NCBI GenBank assembly: GCA_034423115.1
Contig: DAOUJD010000015.1
Coordinates: forward strand, 1-64,000
Direction: 5' to 3'
DNA from: Bin87 sp034423115
Lineage (GTDB): Bacteria; Chloroflexota; Dehalococcoidia; Lucifugimonadales; UBA3495
Length of the DNA stretch: 64,000 bases
Part shown: positions 1-8,804 of the stretch, one piece after another
Layout: the number at the start of each line of letters is the position of its first letter
Numbering within the stretch: the stretch's first letter is position 1
Translations under genes and position numbers: made by a program
The notes under the pieces: generated by a model
Told to the model about the DNA's origin: nothing
Database searches by the model: none
The model's input: only the letters and a program-made list of their open reading frames with translations

Positions 1-1116
1 AAGATCGACTCCGGCGAAGAGATGGGCCGGATGATCCAGATGTTCCGGGACAAGGGCATGGGCAACTTCCGGGAACTGCTGATGGAACTGTCCACCAGCC
101 CCGCCATGGTCTACTACCTGGACAACTGCGAAAGCCACAAGACCAACATCAACGAGAACTACGGCCGCGAACTCCTGGAGCTGTTCTCCATGGGTGTCGG
201 CATGAACGAAGATTTCAACTACAGCGAGGATGACGTGAAGGCTTGCGCCCGCGCGTTCACCGGCTGGAACATCGCCCCAGGGTACCCGCCATTCCCCTAC
301 GGCCGCAGCCCCTGGGAATTCCGGTTCGACCCGGCCGACCACGACGATGACAATAAGACCTTCCTGGGCCAGACCGGCAACTGGAACGGCGACGACATCC
401 TCGACATGATCGCCGCGAACAAGGCCACCGCCCGGTTCATCTCCCGTCACATGTACAACTTCTTCGTGGCGGACGAGGTTCCGGTTCCCAGCTGGCGACA
501 GACCCCGCCGAAGGACGAGGGCCTGCTGGCCGACCTGGAGCAGGCGTACTTCGACAGCGGGTACAACATCACCGCGATGTTGGACACCCTCTTCAACTCC
601 GACAGCTTCAAGAATGCTCAGTACAACAAGGTGAAGAACCCGGCCGAGATGGTCGCCGGCACCCTGCGCATGGTGGGCGACCACCGCAACGAGATCAAGC
701 CTGGCATGTTCGAACTCAGCCAGGAGCCCAAGTACATGGGCATGGACCTGATGAACCCGCCCACCGTCGAGGGCTGGCACACCGGCCACGAGTGGATCGA
801 CTCCGGCACCCTGGTCGAGCGGATCAACTTCGCCGCCGACTACCTGGGCCGCACCGACCTTCCCGGCGTCCAGAGCATGATCTCCAAGCTGATGGCCCAG
901 GGCGACAGCCTGAGCCCCGAGCAGTTCGTGGACTCCTGCGCCGACCTGGTTGGCTGCCTGAACCTGACCGAGGACACCCGTGATCAGTTGATCGCCCACG
1001 CCGGTCGCGGCGGCAACCTCACCCACGGGTCCGACGCCGAGCGCGCCGAGTTCGCCCGCCGGTCCGGAGAGATGTTCCAGATCATCGCCTCCACCTCGGA
1101 GTTCCAGTTCGAGTAA
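1..1116 (+). CDS. DUF1800 family protein, C-terminal part
   Basis: The frame is open from the first base, so the gene begins outside the window; 371 residues are visible. The segment with NYGRELLELFSMG and ACARAFTGWN is characteristic of DUF1800, and the later part holds the family's KNPAEMVAG and NPPTVEGWHTG blocks. These proteins are uncharacterised and usually exported, and they are commonly encoded next to a DUF1501 gene, as here (the next gene starts 102 bp downstream). The molecular role is unknown. Confidence 0.9.
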   Translation, partial: KIDSGEEMGRMIQMFRDKGMGNFRELLMELSTSPAMVYYLDNCESHKTNINENYGRELLELFSMGVGMNEDFNYSEDDVKACARAFTGWNIAPGYPPFPYGRSPWEFRFDPADHDDDNKTFLGQTGNWNGDDILDMIAANKATARFISRHMYNFFVADEVPVPSWRQTPPKDEGLLADLEQAYFDSGYNITAMLDTLFNSDSFKNAQYNKVKNPAEMVAGTLRMVGDHRNEIKPGMFELSQEPKYMGMDLMNPPTVEGWHTGHEWIDSGTLVERINFAADYLGRTDLPGVQSMISKLMAQGDSLSPEQFVDSCADLVGCLNLTEDTRDQLIAHAGRGGNLTHGSDAERAEFARRSGEMFQIIASTSEFQFE

Positions 1117-1217
1117 TCGGAAAGCAACCACACCGCGGCCGGGAGTTACCAACTCAATAGGTTCAACGCCCGGCCGTTACACCAACGCATCAAGCAAGCA
1201 CAACGGAGGACTATCAA

Positions 1218-2357
1218 ATGGTCTCTACCAACAAAGACAACGTTCTGGTGGTGCTTTCCCTCTCCGGCGGGAACGACGGCCTGAACACTGTCATTCCCTT
1301 CAACGACGGCCACTATCGTGACTATCGGCCGGCGCTGGGCGTCCCCGCCGAAGCGGTGCTCGACCTGAACGGCGAGATCGGCCTGCACCCCACCATGGGC
1401 CCCCTGAAGAAGTACTGGGACGAGGGCAAGCTCGCGATCTTCCTGGGCATCGGCTACGCCAACCCGTCCTACAGCCACTTCCGCAGCATGGACATCTGGC
1501 ACACCTGTGAGCCGGACACCATCGGCACCGAAGGCTGGCTCGGCCAGGTTATCCATGAGCTCGACCCCAACGCCGAAGGCCAGGGCATCACCGGCGTGAA
1601 CTTCGGTCGCGGCCTCCCTCGCGCCCTCGCCAAGGAAGGCGTTCCGGTCGCTTCCGTGGGCAACCTCGAGACCTACGGCCTGCTCACCGGCATCGAAGGC
1701 GATGACCAGCGCGCCGAGGCTCTCGACCTCTTCAGCAAGATCTACGCGCCCACCGTCGGACAGGGCTTCGTGAGCGACTACCTGCGCTCCACCGGCACCT
1801 ACGCCCGCATCGGCGCCGACATCCTGGCTACCGCGCCGCCGAAGTACACCTCCGACGTGGAGTACTCCGCGACCACCGTCGGCCAGTACATGAAGAACAT
1901 CGCGCAGACCCACCTGGCCGACCTCGGCACCCGCGTGCTGTTCACCACCAGCCCCTACAACGGCTTCGACACCCACGCCAACCAGGCGTCCGACCACGCT
2001 CGCCTGTGGACCGACGTGTCCGCCAACATGGACACGTTCATCACCGACCTGCGGAACCATGACGCCAGCGACAACGTCATCACGTTCATGTTCTCCGAGT
2101 TCGGCCGCCGCGTTGCCGACAACGGCTCCGGCACCGACCACGGCGCGGGTTCCGTGGCGTTCGCCGTCGGCGAAAAGGTCAAGGGCGGCATCTACGGCGT
2201 GTATCCGTCCCTCGAGCCCGGCCAGCAGGAAGAGGGTGGCAACCTCCGGTCCAACATGGACTTCCGCCAGGTCTACGCCACCATCCTGGAAGACTGGATG
2301 GGCCTGGACTCCAACCCCATCAACCGCGGCGCCTTCGAAAAGGTTCCCTTCCTGTAA
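1218..2357 (+). CDS. DUF1501 family protein
   Basis: This is a 379-residue protein with the DUF1501 hallmarks: LSLSGGNDGLN near the N terminus, GWLGQV around residue 100, GFDTHANQ in the middle and FSEFGRRVADNGSGTDHG towards the C terminus. The fold is related to alkaline phosphatase/sulfatase. The start has a clear Shine-Dalgarno GGAGG about 10 bases upstream. Most family members begin with a Tat signal; none is evident here, because the protein starts directly with the core beta-strand. It follows the DUF1800 gene and precedes an NHL protein, so the three may form one operon. Substrate unknown. Confidence 0.9.
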   Translation: MVSTNKDNVLVVLSLSGGNDGLNTVIPFNDGHYRDYRPALGVPAEAVLDLNGEIGLHPTMGPLKKYWDEGKLAIFLGIGYANPSYSHFRSMDIWHTCEPDTIGTEGWLGQVIHELDPNAEGQGITGVNFGRGLPRALAKEGVPVASVGNLETYGLLTGIEGDDQRAEALDLFSKIYAPTVGQGFVSDYLRSTGTYARIGADILATAPPKYTSDVEYSATTVGQYMKNIAQTHLADLGTRVLFTTSPYNGFDTHANQASDHARLWTDVSANMDTFITDLRNHDASDNVITFMFSEFGRRVADNGSGTDHGAGSVAFAVGEKVKGGIYGVYPSLEPGQQEEGGNLRSNMDFRQVYATILEDWMGLDSNPINRGAFEKVPFL

Positions 2358-2448
2358 GCCGGTTGAGGCGAATATTTGGCCACAGCGGGCGCAACCTAAG
2401 CGGTCGCCCGCTGCGGCTTGACTACTAACTACAAAGAGAGGGAAGTCT

Positions 2449-3453
2449 ATGAGTACCCATCTTTTCGGTCTCGTGGACACCGCCTTTACCTATAGCCACT
2501 CCATCGGGCGCAACGAGTTCAACGGAACCGGCCTGCGCAACCCCATGGACCTGGCTATCGACGAGGAAGGCAGGGTCTACGTGGTCAACCGCTCCTACGA
2601 AAACCGACCCGATGGGGTGCGCGTTTCCATCATGACGTTGGAAGAGGATTTCGTGGGTGAGTTCAGCCAGTTCGGCGAGGCCCCCGGGGACCTCTATTGG
2701 CCCACCGCCTGCGCCCTGGACAGCGACGGCAACCTTTACGTAGCCGACGAATGGCTCAACCGTATCACCATATTCGACGGCGACGGCGAATACCTGAGCC
2801 ATTGGGGAGAAGGCGGCGACGGCCCCGGTCAATTCAACGGCCCTTCCGGCATCGCGATCGACGGCGACACCATGTGGATCGTCGACAGCCGCAATAACCG
2901 CATCCAGAGCTACGGCCTGGACGGCACGTTCAAGAGCCAGTTCGGCGAAGCCGGCTCCGGCGACGGCCAGTTGAACCTCCCCTGGGGCATCTGCCTCGAC
3001 AAGGACGGCCTGATCTACGTGGCCGACTGGCGCAACGACCGCATCCAGGTCTTCAACCAGAGCGGCGAGTCCCAGGCCACCTTCGGCATGAGCGGAGACG
3101 GCCCTGGCCAGTTCAAGCGCCCCAACGCCGTGTTCGTTGACAACGATGGCGACGTTTACGTCTGCGACCGCGAAAACGACCGGGTGCAGATCCTGGCCCC
3201 CGACGGACGCTTCCGCGCCCAGCTCAAGGGCGACCACCAGATCTCCGGCTGGGGCAGGACCAAGCTCAACTCGAACCCCGACATGATCCGCCAGCGGACC
3301 ATGGCCATCACCCACGACGGCGGCGAGTTCGAGAAGATGTTCGCCAACCCGTGCGCCGTGCGCGTGACCCCCGACGGCCAGATCGCGATCCTCGACCACA
3401 CCCGTGGCCGGATCCAGGTCTACCAGAAGGAAAAGGAACCGGTCCTGCTCTAA
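2449..3453 (+). CDS. NHL-repeat beta-propeller protein
   Basis: The 334-residue protein is built of NHL repeats, seen as recurring blocks of the type GxGPGQFNGPSGIAID, VDSRNNRIQ, VADWRNDRIQVF and VCDRENDRVQI at roughly 45-residue spacing, enough for a six-bladed propeller. No signal peptide is obvious. An AGAGGGA ribosome site lies 5-12 bases before the ATG. It is the last gene of the DUF1800-DUF1501 group and is followed by a strong terminator. NHL propellers bind protein or ligand; some act as lactonases or lyases, but no catalytic signature can be asserted here. Confidence 0.85.
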   Translation: MSTHLFGLVDTAFTYSHSIGRNEFNGTGLRNPMDLAIDEEGRVYVVNRSYENRPDGVRVSIMTLEEDFVGEFSQFGEAPGDLYWPTACALDSDGNLYVADEWLNRITIFDGDGEYLSHWGEGGDGPGQFNGPSGIAIDGDTMWIVDSRNNRIQSYGLDGTFKSQFGEAGSGDGQLNLPWGICLDKDGLIYVADWRNDRIQVFNQSGESQATFGMSGDGPGQFKRPNAVFVDNDGDVYVCDRENDRVQILAPDGRFRAQLKGDHQISGWGRTKLNSNPDMIRQRTMAITHDGGEFEKMFANPCAVRVTPDGQIAILDHTRGRIQVYQKEKEPVLL

Positions 3454-3476
3454 AGAACAGGCTGAATCCAAAAAGG

Positions 3477-3507
3477 TAGGGGCGACAAAAGTCGCCCCTA
3501 TTTTATT
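3477..3507 (+). terminator. Rho-independent terminator; copy 1 of a dispersed GGGGCGAC palindrome
   Basis: A perfect 10-bp stem (3477-3486 with 3491-3500) with an AAAA loop is followed by TTTTATT. It lies 24 bases after the NHL gene. The arms resemble palindromes at 5807, 25687 and 31934, so this is also a repeat family member. Confidence 0.85.
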
Positions 3508-3545
3508 GCCCCCAGCGAACAGGGCGGGAAAACGCTGGACATCTG

Positions 3546-3905
3546 TTACTGAGCGTCCTCCGGCCCCTTGGGCATCCCCGCGTCAATCCACGCGGCGATC
3601 TCGGCGGCTTCGGCGCGCGACAGGAACGGGCCACGCAGGGGCATCCTGCCAAAAGTGCCACAGCCCAGCCGCAAAGACCGCACCAGGTGCGTTTCCGCGC
3701 CCGGTTTCCCAGGTTCTATCGATGGATAACCGTTGAGCACCGAAGCTGCCAATTCCTCAGGCGTCTCCCACCAATATTCATGGATGCCAGGGTAGGGCTG
3801 TCGCCCGTGCCGGTCGATCCAGCGGTCCATGATGCTGTCCAGCAGTTCCTTCACCCGCGGCCAATAGACTGGCGCGGATTCGTTGGGATTGGCGTTGGTG
3901 GTCAT
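3546..3905 (-). CDS. Hypothetical protein resembling a haem-less cytochrome-c domain
   Basis: 119 residues from an ATG at 3905, with GGAG 11 bases upstream; a longer frame to 4028 overlaps moaB and has no ribosome site. The C-terminal half (HLVRSLRLGCG, then MPLRGPFLSRAEAAEIAAWIDAGMP) closely resembles the end of cytochrome-c-type domains that read MP-x-G-x-x-L-S-x-x-E-x-x-x-I-x-x-WI-x-x-GAP. The haem-binding CxxCH is absent, so haem binding is unlikely. It lies 31 bases downstream of moaB on the same strand and is probably cotranscribed. Function unknown. Confidence 0.6.
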   Translation of the reverse strand: MTTNANPNESAPVYWPRVKELLDSIMDRWIDRHGRQPYPGIHEYWWETPEELAASVLNGYPSIEPGKPGAETHLVRSLRLGCGTFGRMPLRGPFLSRAEAAEIAAWIDAGMPKGPEDAQ

Positions 3906-3936
3906 ACTGCGGCGATCTCCATAGTCTCGTTGGTTG

Positions 3937-4428
3937 TTACCTGGGGTGCTCCTGGACCGACTCGCGTTGCAACAACTCCAGCGCGTGCGGTACGACGGGC
4001 AGAACCACATCCAGGCATTCACCCACACCTCGCGGGCTGCCTGGAAGCGTAATGATAAGCGTGTAACCCCTGATTCCCACGACCGACCGGCTGATCATCG
4101 CCATCGGCGTGAACTTCAGCGTCTCGGCGCGCATCGCCTCGGCCATGCCGGGAACCTCGCGGTCCATGGCCGCCCTCGCAGCTTCTGGGGTTACGTCCTG
4201 CCGGCCCATGCCGGTGCCGCCGGTGGTGACGATCAGGTCAACCTCGCCCGAATCGGCCCATTCCCGGATTCGGTCGGTTATCGTATCCGCGTCGTCCGCG
4301 ACTATTTCGTAGCGAACTTCCTCATAATCGGGCGGCGGCAGTTTATCCCGAATGGCCTGCCCGCCGGTGTCCTCGCGCTGGCCCTGAGCCCCGGACGTAC
4401 TGACGGTGAGGATGGCGAGACGATGCAT
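3937..4428 (-). CDS. moaB: Molybdenum cofactor biosynthesis protein MoaB/MogA
   Basis: A 163-residue protein of the MoaB/Mog family, which adenylates molybdopterin before metal insertion in Moco synthesis. Visible are the N-terminal AILTVS strand, the nucleotide/pterin loop TTGGTGMGRQDVTPEA and the conserved PGSPRGVGE turn. The start was set at MHRLAIL (4428); the open frame extends to 4527 but the extra residues are not family-like. The gene is divergent from the amidohydrolase at 4540. moeA lies elsewhere in the window (22338). Confidence 0.9.
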   Translation of the reverse strand: MHRLAILTVSTSGAQGQREDTGGQAIRDKLPPPDYEEVRYEIVADDADTITDRIREWADSGEVDLIVTTGGTGMGRQDVTPEAARAAMDREVPGMAEAMRAETLKFTPMAMISRSVVGIRGYTLIITLPGSPRGVGECLDVVLPVVPHALELLQRESVQEHPR

Positions 4429-4539
4429 ATCTGAGTCCGAAAATACTTGGATTCTGCTGGCGGCAATAATACCATACCGCCCGTTCTCACATTCGCATAT
4501 AATGGCCGCTGACAAACCGGATCCCACGAGAGGTACGCA

Positions 4540-5793
4540 ATGCTGGCAATAGTTGGTGGCAATCTCATTGACGGCGCCGGATCACCGAAGGTCGACGATG
4601 TGACCGTTCTGATCGACGGAGAGCGCATCATCGAGGTCGGTCCCCGGGCCTCAATCCCCATTCCCGAAGGAGCCGAGGTCTTCGACGCGACCGGACATAC
4701 CATCATGCCCGGCCTGATCGATGTGCATGACCACCTGGCATCGGGCGGCTACGGACTCACCGGGCGCTGGGGCATGGACGAGCCGTCGTCGTTGTTCGCC
4801 ATCAGGACTTCCCAGGTCATCGAGGACACGCTGGCGGCCGGCTACACCACCGTGCGCGACGCGGGCGGTCTGGACGCCGGATTCAAGATGGCCGTAGAGG
4901 AGGGATTGATCAAGGGCCCGCGCCTGATTATTTCCATCAACATCATGTCGCCCACCGGCGGCATTGAGGACAAGGTCAGCGGCAGCGGCCACCGCAAGGC
5001 CATCCTGGGCCACGATCCTCTGGCTCCTGATGGCGTGGCCGACGGCGTAGACGGCGTTCGCGCCAAGGTTCGCGAGTTGATCCGCTGCGGCGCGGACCAG
5101 ATCAAGTTCGCCACCACCGGAGGCGCTTCCGGCCGCCCCGGCAACGGCCCGCTGGATCAGGCATACGCCCTGGACGAAGCTAAGGCTCTGGTGGACGAAG
5201 CCGCCGCGTTGGGACGCAGCACGTTATGCCATGCCGTCGGTGGGACGGGTCTGCCCATTGCCATCAAGGCCGGCGCGGGTTCCATCGAGCACGGCTGCTA
5301 CCTGGCTACTGACCCCGACATGCTAAAGATGATGGCCGACCGGGGCACGTTCTTCACGCCCACCTTCGAGGTGTACGACTTCCACAGCACTGTCAGCGCG
5401 CCCCACATCAGGGTGCGCGCCCAGGCATTGATGGATATCCACATCCAAAGCGTCGAACTGGCGATCAAGGAAGGCGTGCGCATCGTCGCCGGCACCGACG
5501 CCGGCGGGTTCGTTCACGGCGACAACGCCCGCGAGCTGGAGCTCATGGTCGAAAAGGGCATGAGCACGTCCCTCGCCATCCAGTCGGCCACCGGCTACGC
5601 CGCGGAATGTTGTGGCCTGGGCAAGGACGTGGGAACCATCACGGCCGGCAAGTTGGCGGACATCATCGTGGTGGACGGCGACCCCCTCAGCAACATCTCG
5701 CTGCTACGAGACCGCGGGCGCCTGCTGCTCATCATGAAGGGTGGCGACGCCTACAAGAATCGGCTGCCAGTGCGTGAGTTGCAGCCGGCTTAG
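4540..5793 (+). CDS. Metal-dependent amidohydrolase (imidazolonepropionase-like)
   Basis: A 417-residue enzyme of the amidohydrolase superfamily. The metal-site HxH is in DVHDHLASGG, further candidate ligands are the His of IEHGCYL and the Asp of AGTDAGGFVHGDN, and the chain ends with the composite beta-domain motif GTITAGKLADIIVVDGDP. This subgroup includes prolidase/organophosphatase-like enzymes, so the substrate cannot be assigned. A second, distinct amidohydrolase lies at 30700. The upstream gap holds TATAAT at 4498-4503, but without a good -35. Confidence 0.88.
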   Translation: MLAIVGGNLIDGAGSPKVDDVTVLIDGERIIEVGPRASIPIPEGAEVFDATGHTIMPGLIDVHDHLASGGYGLTGRWGMDEPSSLFAIRTSQVIEDTLAAGYTTVRDAGGLDAGFKMAVEEGLIKGPRLIISINIMSPTGGIEDKVSGSGHRKAILGHDPLAPDGVADGVDGVRAKVRELIRCGADQIKFATTGGASGRPGNGPLDQAYALDEAKALVDEAAALGRSTLCHAVGGTGLPIAIKAGAGSIEHGCYLATDPDMLKMMADRGTFFTPTFEVYDFHSTVSAPHIRVRAQALMDIHIQSVELAIKEGVRIVAGTDAGGFVHGDNARELELMVEKGMSTSLAIQSATGYAAECCGLGKDVGTITAGKLADIIVVDGDPLSNISLLRDRGRLLLIMKGGDAYKNRLPVRELQPA

Positions 5794-5806
5794 AACCCGT
5801 CGGCGC

Positions 5807-5830
5807 AGGGGCGGTCGGTTGGCCGCCCCA
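5807..5830. repeat. Dispersed GGGGCG palindrome, copy 2
   Basis: The inverted repeat GGGGCGG (5808-5814) / CCGCCCC (5823-5829) lies in the short gap between the amidohydrolase and trmD. It has no T-tract, so termination is uncertain; it matches the palindromes at 3477, 25687 and 31934 in arm sequence. Confidence 0.55.
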
Positions 5831-5843
5831 CATTCGCATCCTC

Positions 5844-6602
5844 ATGCGTTTCCACGTCCTCACCCTTTTCCCCGAAGCGTTCCGGATAATCTCCCAATAC
5901 AGCATTATCGGGCGCGCCGTGGAACGTGGTTTGATATCGGTCCAGGCCACCGACATCCGGCAGTTCACCACCGACCGGCACGGCACCGCCGACGATTACC
6001 AGTTTGGCGGCGGACCGGGCATGGTGATGAAACCCGAGCCGGTCTTCGCCGCGGTCAACGCCGCGTTGGAGGACGTCTCCGTCGCCGAGCGCGAACACAC
6101 TCCCTTGGTGCTCACCTCTCCACAAGGCAGCGTATTGAACCAGGATTTGGTGGACGAGTTCGCCGCCACCCCCGGCATGGTGATCATCTGCGGCCACTAC
6201 GCTGGCGTTGACGAGCGCATCCGCACCGGTCTGATCACCCACGAGGTTTCCATCGGCGACTACGTGCTCACCGGCGGAGAACTTGCCGCCATGGTAATCA
6301 TCGACGCCGTTTCCCGGTTCGTGCCGGAGGTCGTAGGATCGGAGGAGAACGTGCGGGAGGACAGCATCACCTCCGGCCTGCTGCAACACCCCCTCTACAC
6401 GCGACCGGCGGAATTCAAGGGTATGGAAACGCCCGATGTGTTGCGCTCAGGCAACCACGCCGAAATCGAGCGATGGCGCCGCCACAAGTCGCTGGAACGC
6501 ACCCTGAGCGTCCGGCCTGACCTGTTGGAGACGGCGCCCTTGACCAACTCCGATCGTGTGTATCTGGCCAGCCTGGGCTGGGATGGCGGCGAAAATGCCT
6601 GA
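5844..6602 (+). CDS. trmD: tRNA (guanine-N1-)-methyltransferase
   Basis: A 252-residue TrmD, which makes m1G37 in tRNAs reading CNN codons and prevents +1 frameshifting. Diagnostic blocks are LTLFPE at the N terminus, YQFGGGPGMVMKPEP, the SAM-binding trefoil-knot segment CGHYAGVDERI, and SIGDYVLTGGELAAMVIIDAVSRF. In many bacteria trmD sits between rimM and rplS; here rplS is about 40 kb away. The gene overlaps the downstream thioesterase by 8 bases, which suggests translational coupling. Confidence 0.97.
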   Translation: MRFHVLTLFPEAFRIISQYSIIGRAVERGLISVQATDIRQFTTDRHGTADDYQFGGGPGMVMKPEPVFAAVNAALEDVSVAEREHTPLVLTSPQGSVLNQDLVDEFAATPGMVIICGHYAGVDERIRTGLITHEVSIGDYVLTGGELAAMVIIDAVSRFVPEVVGSEENVREDSITSGLLQHPLYTRPAEFKGMETPDVLRSGNHAEIERWRRHKSLERTLSVRPDLLETAPLTNSDRVYLASLGWDGGENA

Positions 6603-7098
6603 ACCCGGCAACCAGCGCGGAGACTACCGCTTCGGCGTGCCGGTACGCGTGCGCTGGCAGGAATGCGACGCCCAGGGCATCGCCTTCAACGGCAGCTATC
6701 TGGGTTGGCTGGAGGTGGCACAGGCCGAGTACTTCCGCAACCTGGGCTTCAGCATCTACCGCATCGCAGCCGCCGGATATTTCGACAGCGCGGTCGCCAA
6801 GATCACCATCGAATACAAGGCGCCGGTGCGGGTCGACGAGATGCTGGACTTGCGAGCCCGCGTCGCGCGCATCGGCAACACCAGCCTGATTCTGGAGGTG
6901 GCTATCTTCCCCGAAGGTGACGACTCCCGGCGCGACCCGCTCACAACCATCGAATCGGTGTACGTGGGTTTCTACGCCGATACCGGCGGCACTCGACCGG
7001 TGCCGGATTCTATACGGTCACTTGTGGACAACTGGGAAAACGCCGGGGTAATTCTCCCGCTGGGTAATTTCCCCGAGTTGGCGGCAGCCCAGCGTTAA
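6595..7098 (+). CDS. Acyl-CoA thioesterase, 4HBT hotdog family
   Basis: 167 residues from the ATG at 6595, which overlaps the end of trmD; upstream in-frame starts at 6556 or 6583 would only add non-family residues. The N-terminal segment VRWQECDAQGIAFNGSYLGWLEVAQAEYF fits the 4-hydroxybenzoyl-CoA thioesterase/YbgC pattern, with Asp in the active-site DxxGIxxxxxY position (CDAQGIAFNGSY). It would hydrolyse an acyl-CoA thioester; chain specificity is not readable. Confidence 0.85.
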   Translation: MPEPGNQRGDYRFGVPVRVRWQECDAQGIAFNGSYLGWLEVAQAEYFRNLGFSIYRIAAAGYFDSAVAKITIEYKAPVRVDEMLDLRARVARIGNTSLILEVAIFPEGDDSRRDPLTTIESVYVGFYADTGGTRPVPDSIRSLVDNWENAGVILPLGNFPELAAAQR

Positions 7099-7147
7099 AC
7101 CAGAGACTGCCACAAGCGAGGCACAACTAAGAAATCGAGGTGTACGT

Positions 7148-7813
7148 ATGTCGTTCTGCGAAGAAATCGAGAGGGAATCCGAAGCCCAGCGGGAGGCGAT
7201 GGCTTTCCATCCGTTCGTCCAAGGCATCGGCAACGGCACCCTGCCCATGGACCGGTTCAAGCACTTCATCACCCAGGATTACGTTTACCTGATCGATTTC
7301 GCCCGCTGCCTTGCCCTGGCTGCCGCAAAAGCGCCCGACCTGGAGACGATGTCCTGGTTCGCCCGCTCGGTGGACTACATCCTCAACACCGAGATGGATC
7401 TGCACCGTTCTTACTGCGCCCAATTCGGCATCACCGAGGAAGAACTGGATGCGACGGTGCATGCCCCCACCTGCTACTCCTACACCAGCTATCTGCTGAG
7501 GGTCGCCCACCAGGGGAGTTTCGGGGAACTGGTGGCCGCCCTCTTGCCCTGCATCTGGGGCTACTGGCGCGTCGGCGAGCGGCTGGCCGACCAGGGCCTG
7601 CCCGACCACGCCGGCTATGCCCAGTGGATCCAGATGTACGCCGCCGCCGAACAGCAGGCGGTGGCCGAGGAATGTCGCGCCATCTGCGACCGGGTCGCGT
7701 CCACGGCCGGGTCGGCTGAGATCGCGATGATGAAAGAGGCGTACATCACCTGCACGCGCTACGAGCAGGCTTTCTGGGAAATGGGCTGGACGCTGGAGGA
7801 CTGGCCGGTGTAG
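7148..7813 (+). CDS. tenA: TenA-family thiaminase II / aminopyrimidine aminohydrolase
   Basis: A 221-residue helical protein with the TenA active site at almost the same numbering as the Bacillus subtilis enzyme: Asp44 and Tyr47 (TQDYVY), Tyr112 (CYSYTSYL), Cys135 and Tyr139 (LLPCIWGYW), and Glu206/Phe209 (RYEQAFW). These residues support hydrolysis of aminopyrimidine thiamin breakdown products or thiamin. No other thiamin genes are nearby. The ribosome site GAGGTG lies 6-11 bases before the ATG. Confidence 0.93.
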   Translation: MSFCEEIERESEAQREAMAFHPFVQGIGNGTLPMDRFKHFITQDYVYLIDFARCLALAAAKAPDLETMSWFARSVDYILNTEMDLHRSYCAQFGITEEELDATVHAPTCYSYTSYLLRVAHQGSFGELVAALLPCIWGYWRVGERLADQGLPDHAGYAQWIQMYAAAEQQAVAEECRAICDRVASTAGSAEIAMMKEAYITCTRYEQAFWEMGWTLEDWPV

Positions 7814-7822
7814 CAACAAGTT

Positions 7823-7858
7823 CCTCTCCCCATGCGGGAGAGGGTTGGGGTGAGGGGG
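7823..7858. repeat. REP-like palindrome after tenA
   Basis: The inverted repeat CCTCTCCC (7823-7830) / GGGAGAGG (7836-7843) is followed by GTTGGGGTGAGGGGG. This sequence type is a widespread dispersed extragenic repeat in bacterial genomes. It could also act as a terminator for tenA, though the T-tract is missing. Confidence 0.6.
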
Positions 7859-7879
7859 GATTGCCACAGCAATCGGAGT

Positions 7880-7954
7880 TGGTCGGGGTGGGCAGATTCG
7901 AACTGCCGATCTCCTGCTCCCAAAGCAGGCGCCTTGCCGCTAGGCCACACCCCG
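7880..7954 (-). tRNA. tRNA-Pro (anticodon UGG)
   Basis: A cloverleaf on the minus strand: acceptor CGGGGTG/CACCCCG, anticodon arm CCTGC-TTTGGGA-GCAGG giving UGG followed by the proline-typical G37, T arm GGCAG-TTCGAAT-CTGCC, discriminator A at 7883. The 3' CCA is encoded (7880-7882). C1-G72 is the usual bacterial tRNA-Pro feature. Confidence 0.96.
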
Positions 7955-7994
7955 ATCCGCGGCCAAACACAATGGCCGGGGCCAAAGACGCAAG

Positions 7995-8066
7995 TACCCC
8001 CGCGGAGACTCGAACTCCGGTCTCTGGCTCCGGAGGCCAGCACTCTATCCACTGAGCTACGGGGGC
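7995..8066 (-). tRNA. tRNA-Arg (anticodon CCG)
   Basis: A cloverleaf on the minus strand: acceptor GCCCCCG/CGGGGGT with a G1-U72 wobble, anticodon arm CTGGC-CTCCGGA-GCCAG giving CCG, T arm CGGAG-TTCGAGT-CTCCG, discriminator A. CCA is not encoded. It lies 40 bases from tRNA-Pro on the same strand; the rest of 7814-8124 holds only the REP-like repeat. Confidence 0.95.
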
Positions 8067-8124
8067 AACTCCCATTCTAGCACACGCCGAACCGACCTCG
8101 ATTCGGTAACCACATTCCTTGACG

Positions 8125-8592
8125 TCAGGCGGGGTACGCCAATCCTCCCTCACAAGAAACCGGCGGTTGGTGCGACCCGATCCCTGTTTCGCTGACGGTG
8201 TGCACCTCGTAGAAGGCATCGTCATAGCTGAAAGTGAACCGGTAGCCCGGGACCATCACCTTGGCATACGTGTACCCGGGTTCTGGGCAGCCCAGGGACG
8301 TATCGGGCCAGAGCACGGCCTCCTGGCTAACGAATTCCAGATCGCCAGGTGAGACGGACAGGCGGTCTGCAAGGAGGTTGCGCGCCTCGGTTGCGAGGGT
8401 CGGTGATTCCCACTGCTCGGCGCCCGTCTGCGTTTCCTGGTGTTGCCGGGACCCGAGATGATCGCTCTGTAGATCGGTGGTGTACGCAATCGAGGGAGAC
8501 GTGGTCAGCAAAGCGATGGTCGCCGCGATGATCAGGGCGAATCCTAAAGCGAACCACCTCATCAGGGGTTGGGAGTTCGATGAATTCTGCAT
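8125..8592 (-). CDS. Secreted/membrane-anchored uncharacterised protein (paralogue 1)
   Basis: 155 residues from the ATG at 8592, with GGAGGG at good spacing. The N-terminal hydrophobic segment (ALGFALIIAATIALLTT) is a signal peptide or anchor. The C-terminal domain reads LLADRLSVSPGDLEFV, then WPDTSLGCPEPG, YAKVMVPGYR and YEVHT, with two Cys that could form a disulfide. It is clearly paralogous to the gene at 8805 on the same strand. The domain is common in Chloroflexota-like proteins as far as I can recall; no function is known. Confidence 0.75.
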   Translation of the reverse strand: MQNSSNSQPLMRWFALGFALIIAATIALLTTSPSIAYTTDLQSDHLGSRQHQETQTGAEQWESPTLATEARNLLADRLSVSPGDLEFVSQEAVLWPDTSLGCPEPGYTYAKVMVPGYRFTFSYDDAFYEVHTVSETGIGSHQPPVSCEGGLAYPA

Positions 8593-8804
8593 GGAGTATC
8601 CCTCCCGAGTCAGTATATTGTAATGATTGAATCTGGCGATGAGTTATATGTGTACGGTAGCTTTGTCCCTTATTAACATTCTACCAACCGGCATCGGCCG
8701 ACCTCGCGACAAGGCCGAAAGATCCCGTCGGGCGTGTCGCTCCGAACACACTCGGAGCCTCCCGGGATCGGGGCGAAAATACCCTCGCAAACGCAGCGCC
8801 CGCG

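Noticed and set aside
1146..2480. 444-codon open frame antisense to the DUF1501 gene
   Set aside because: GC-rich shadow of a real gene; its translation is Val/Gly/Ala-rich without domains.
4498..4503. TATAAT before the amidohydrolase
   Set aside because: No acceptable -35 hexamer at 16-18 bases; kept only as a remark in the gene entry.
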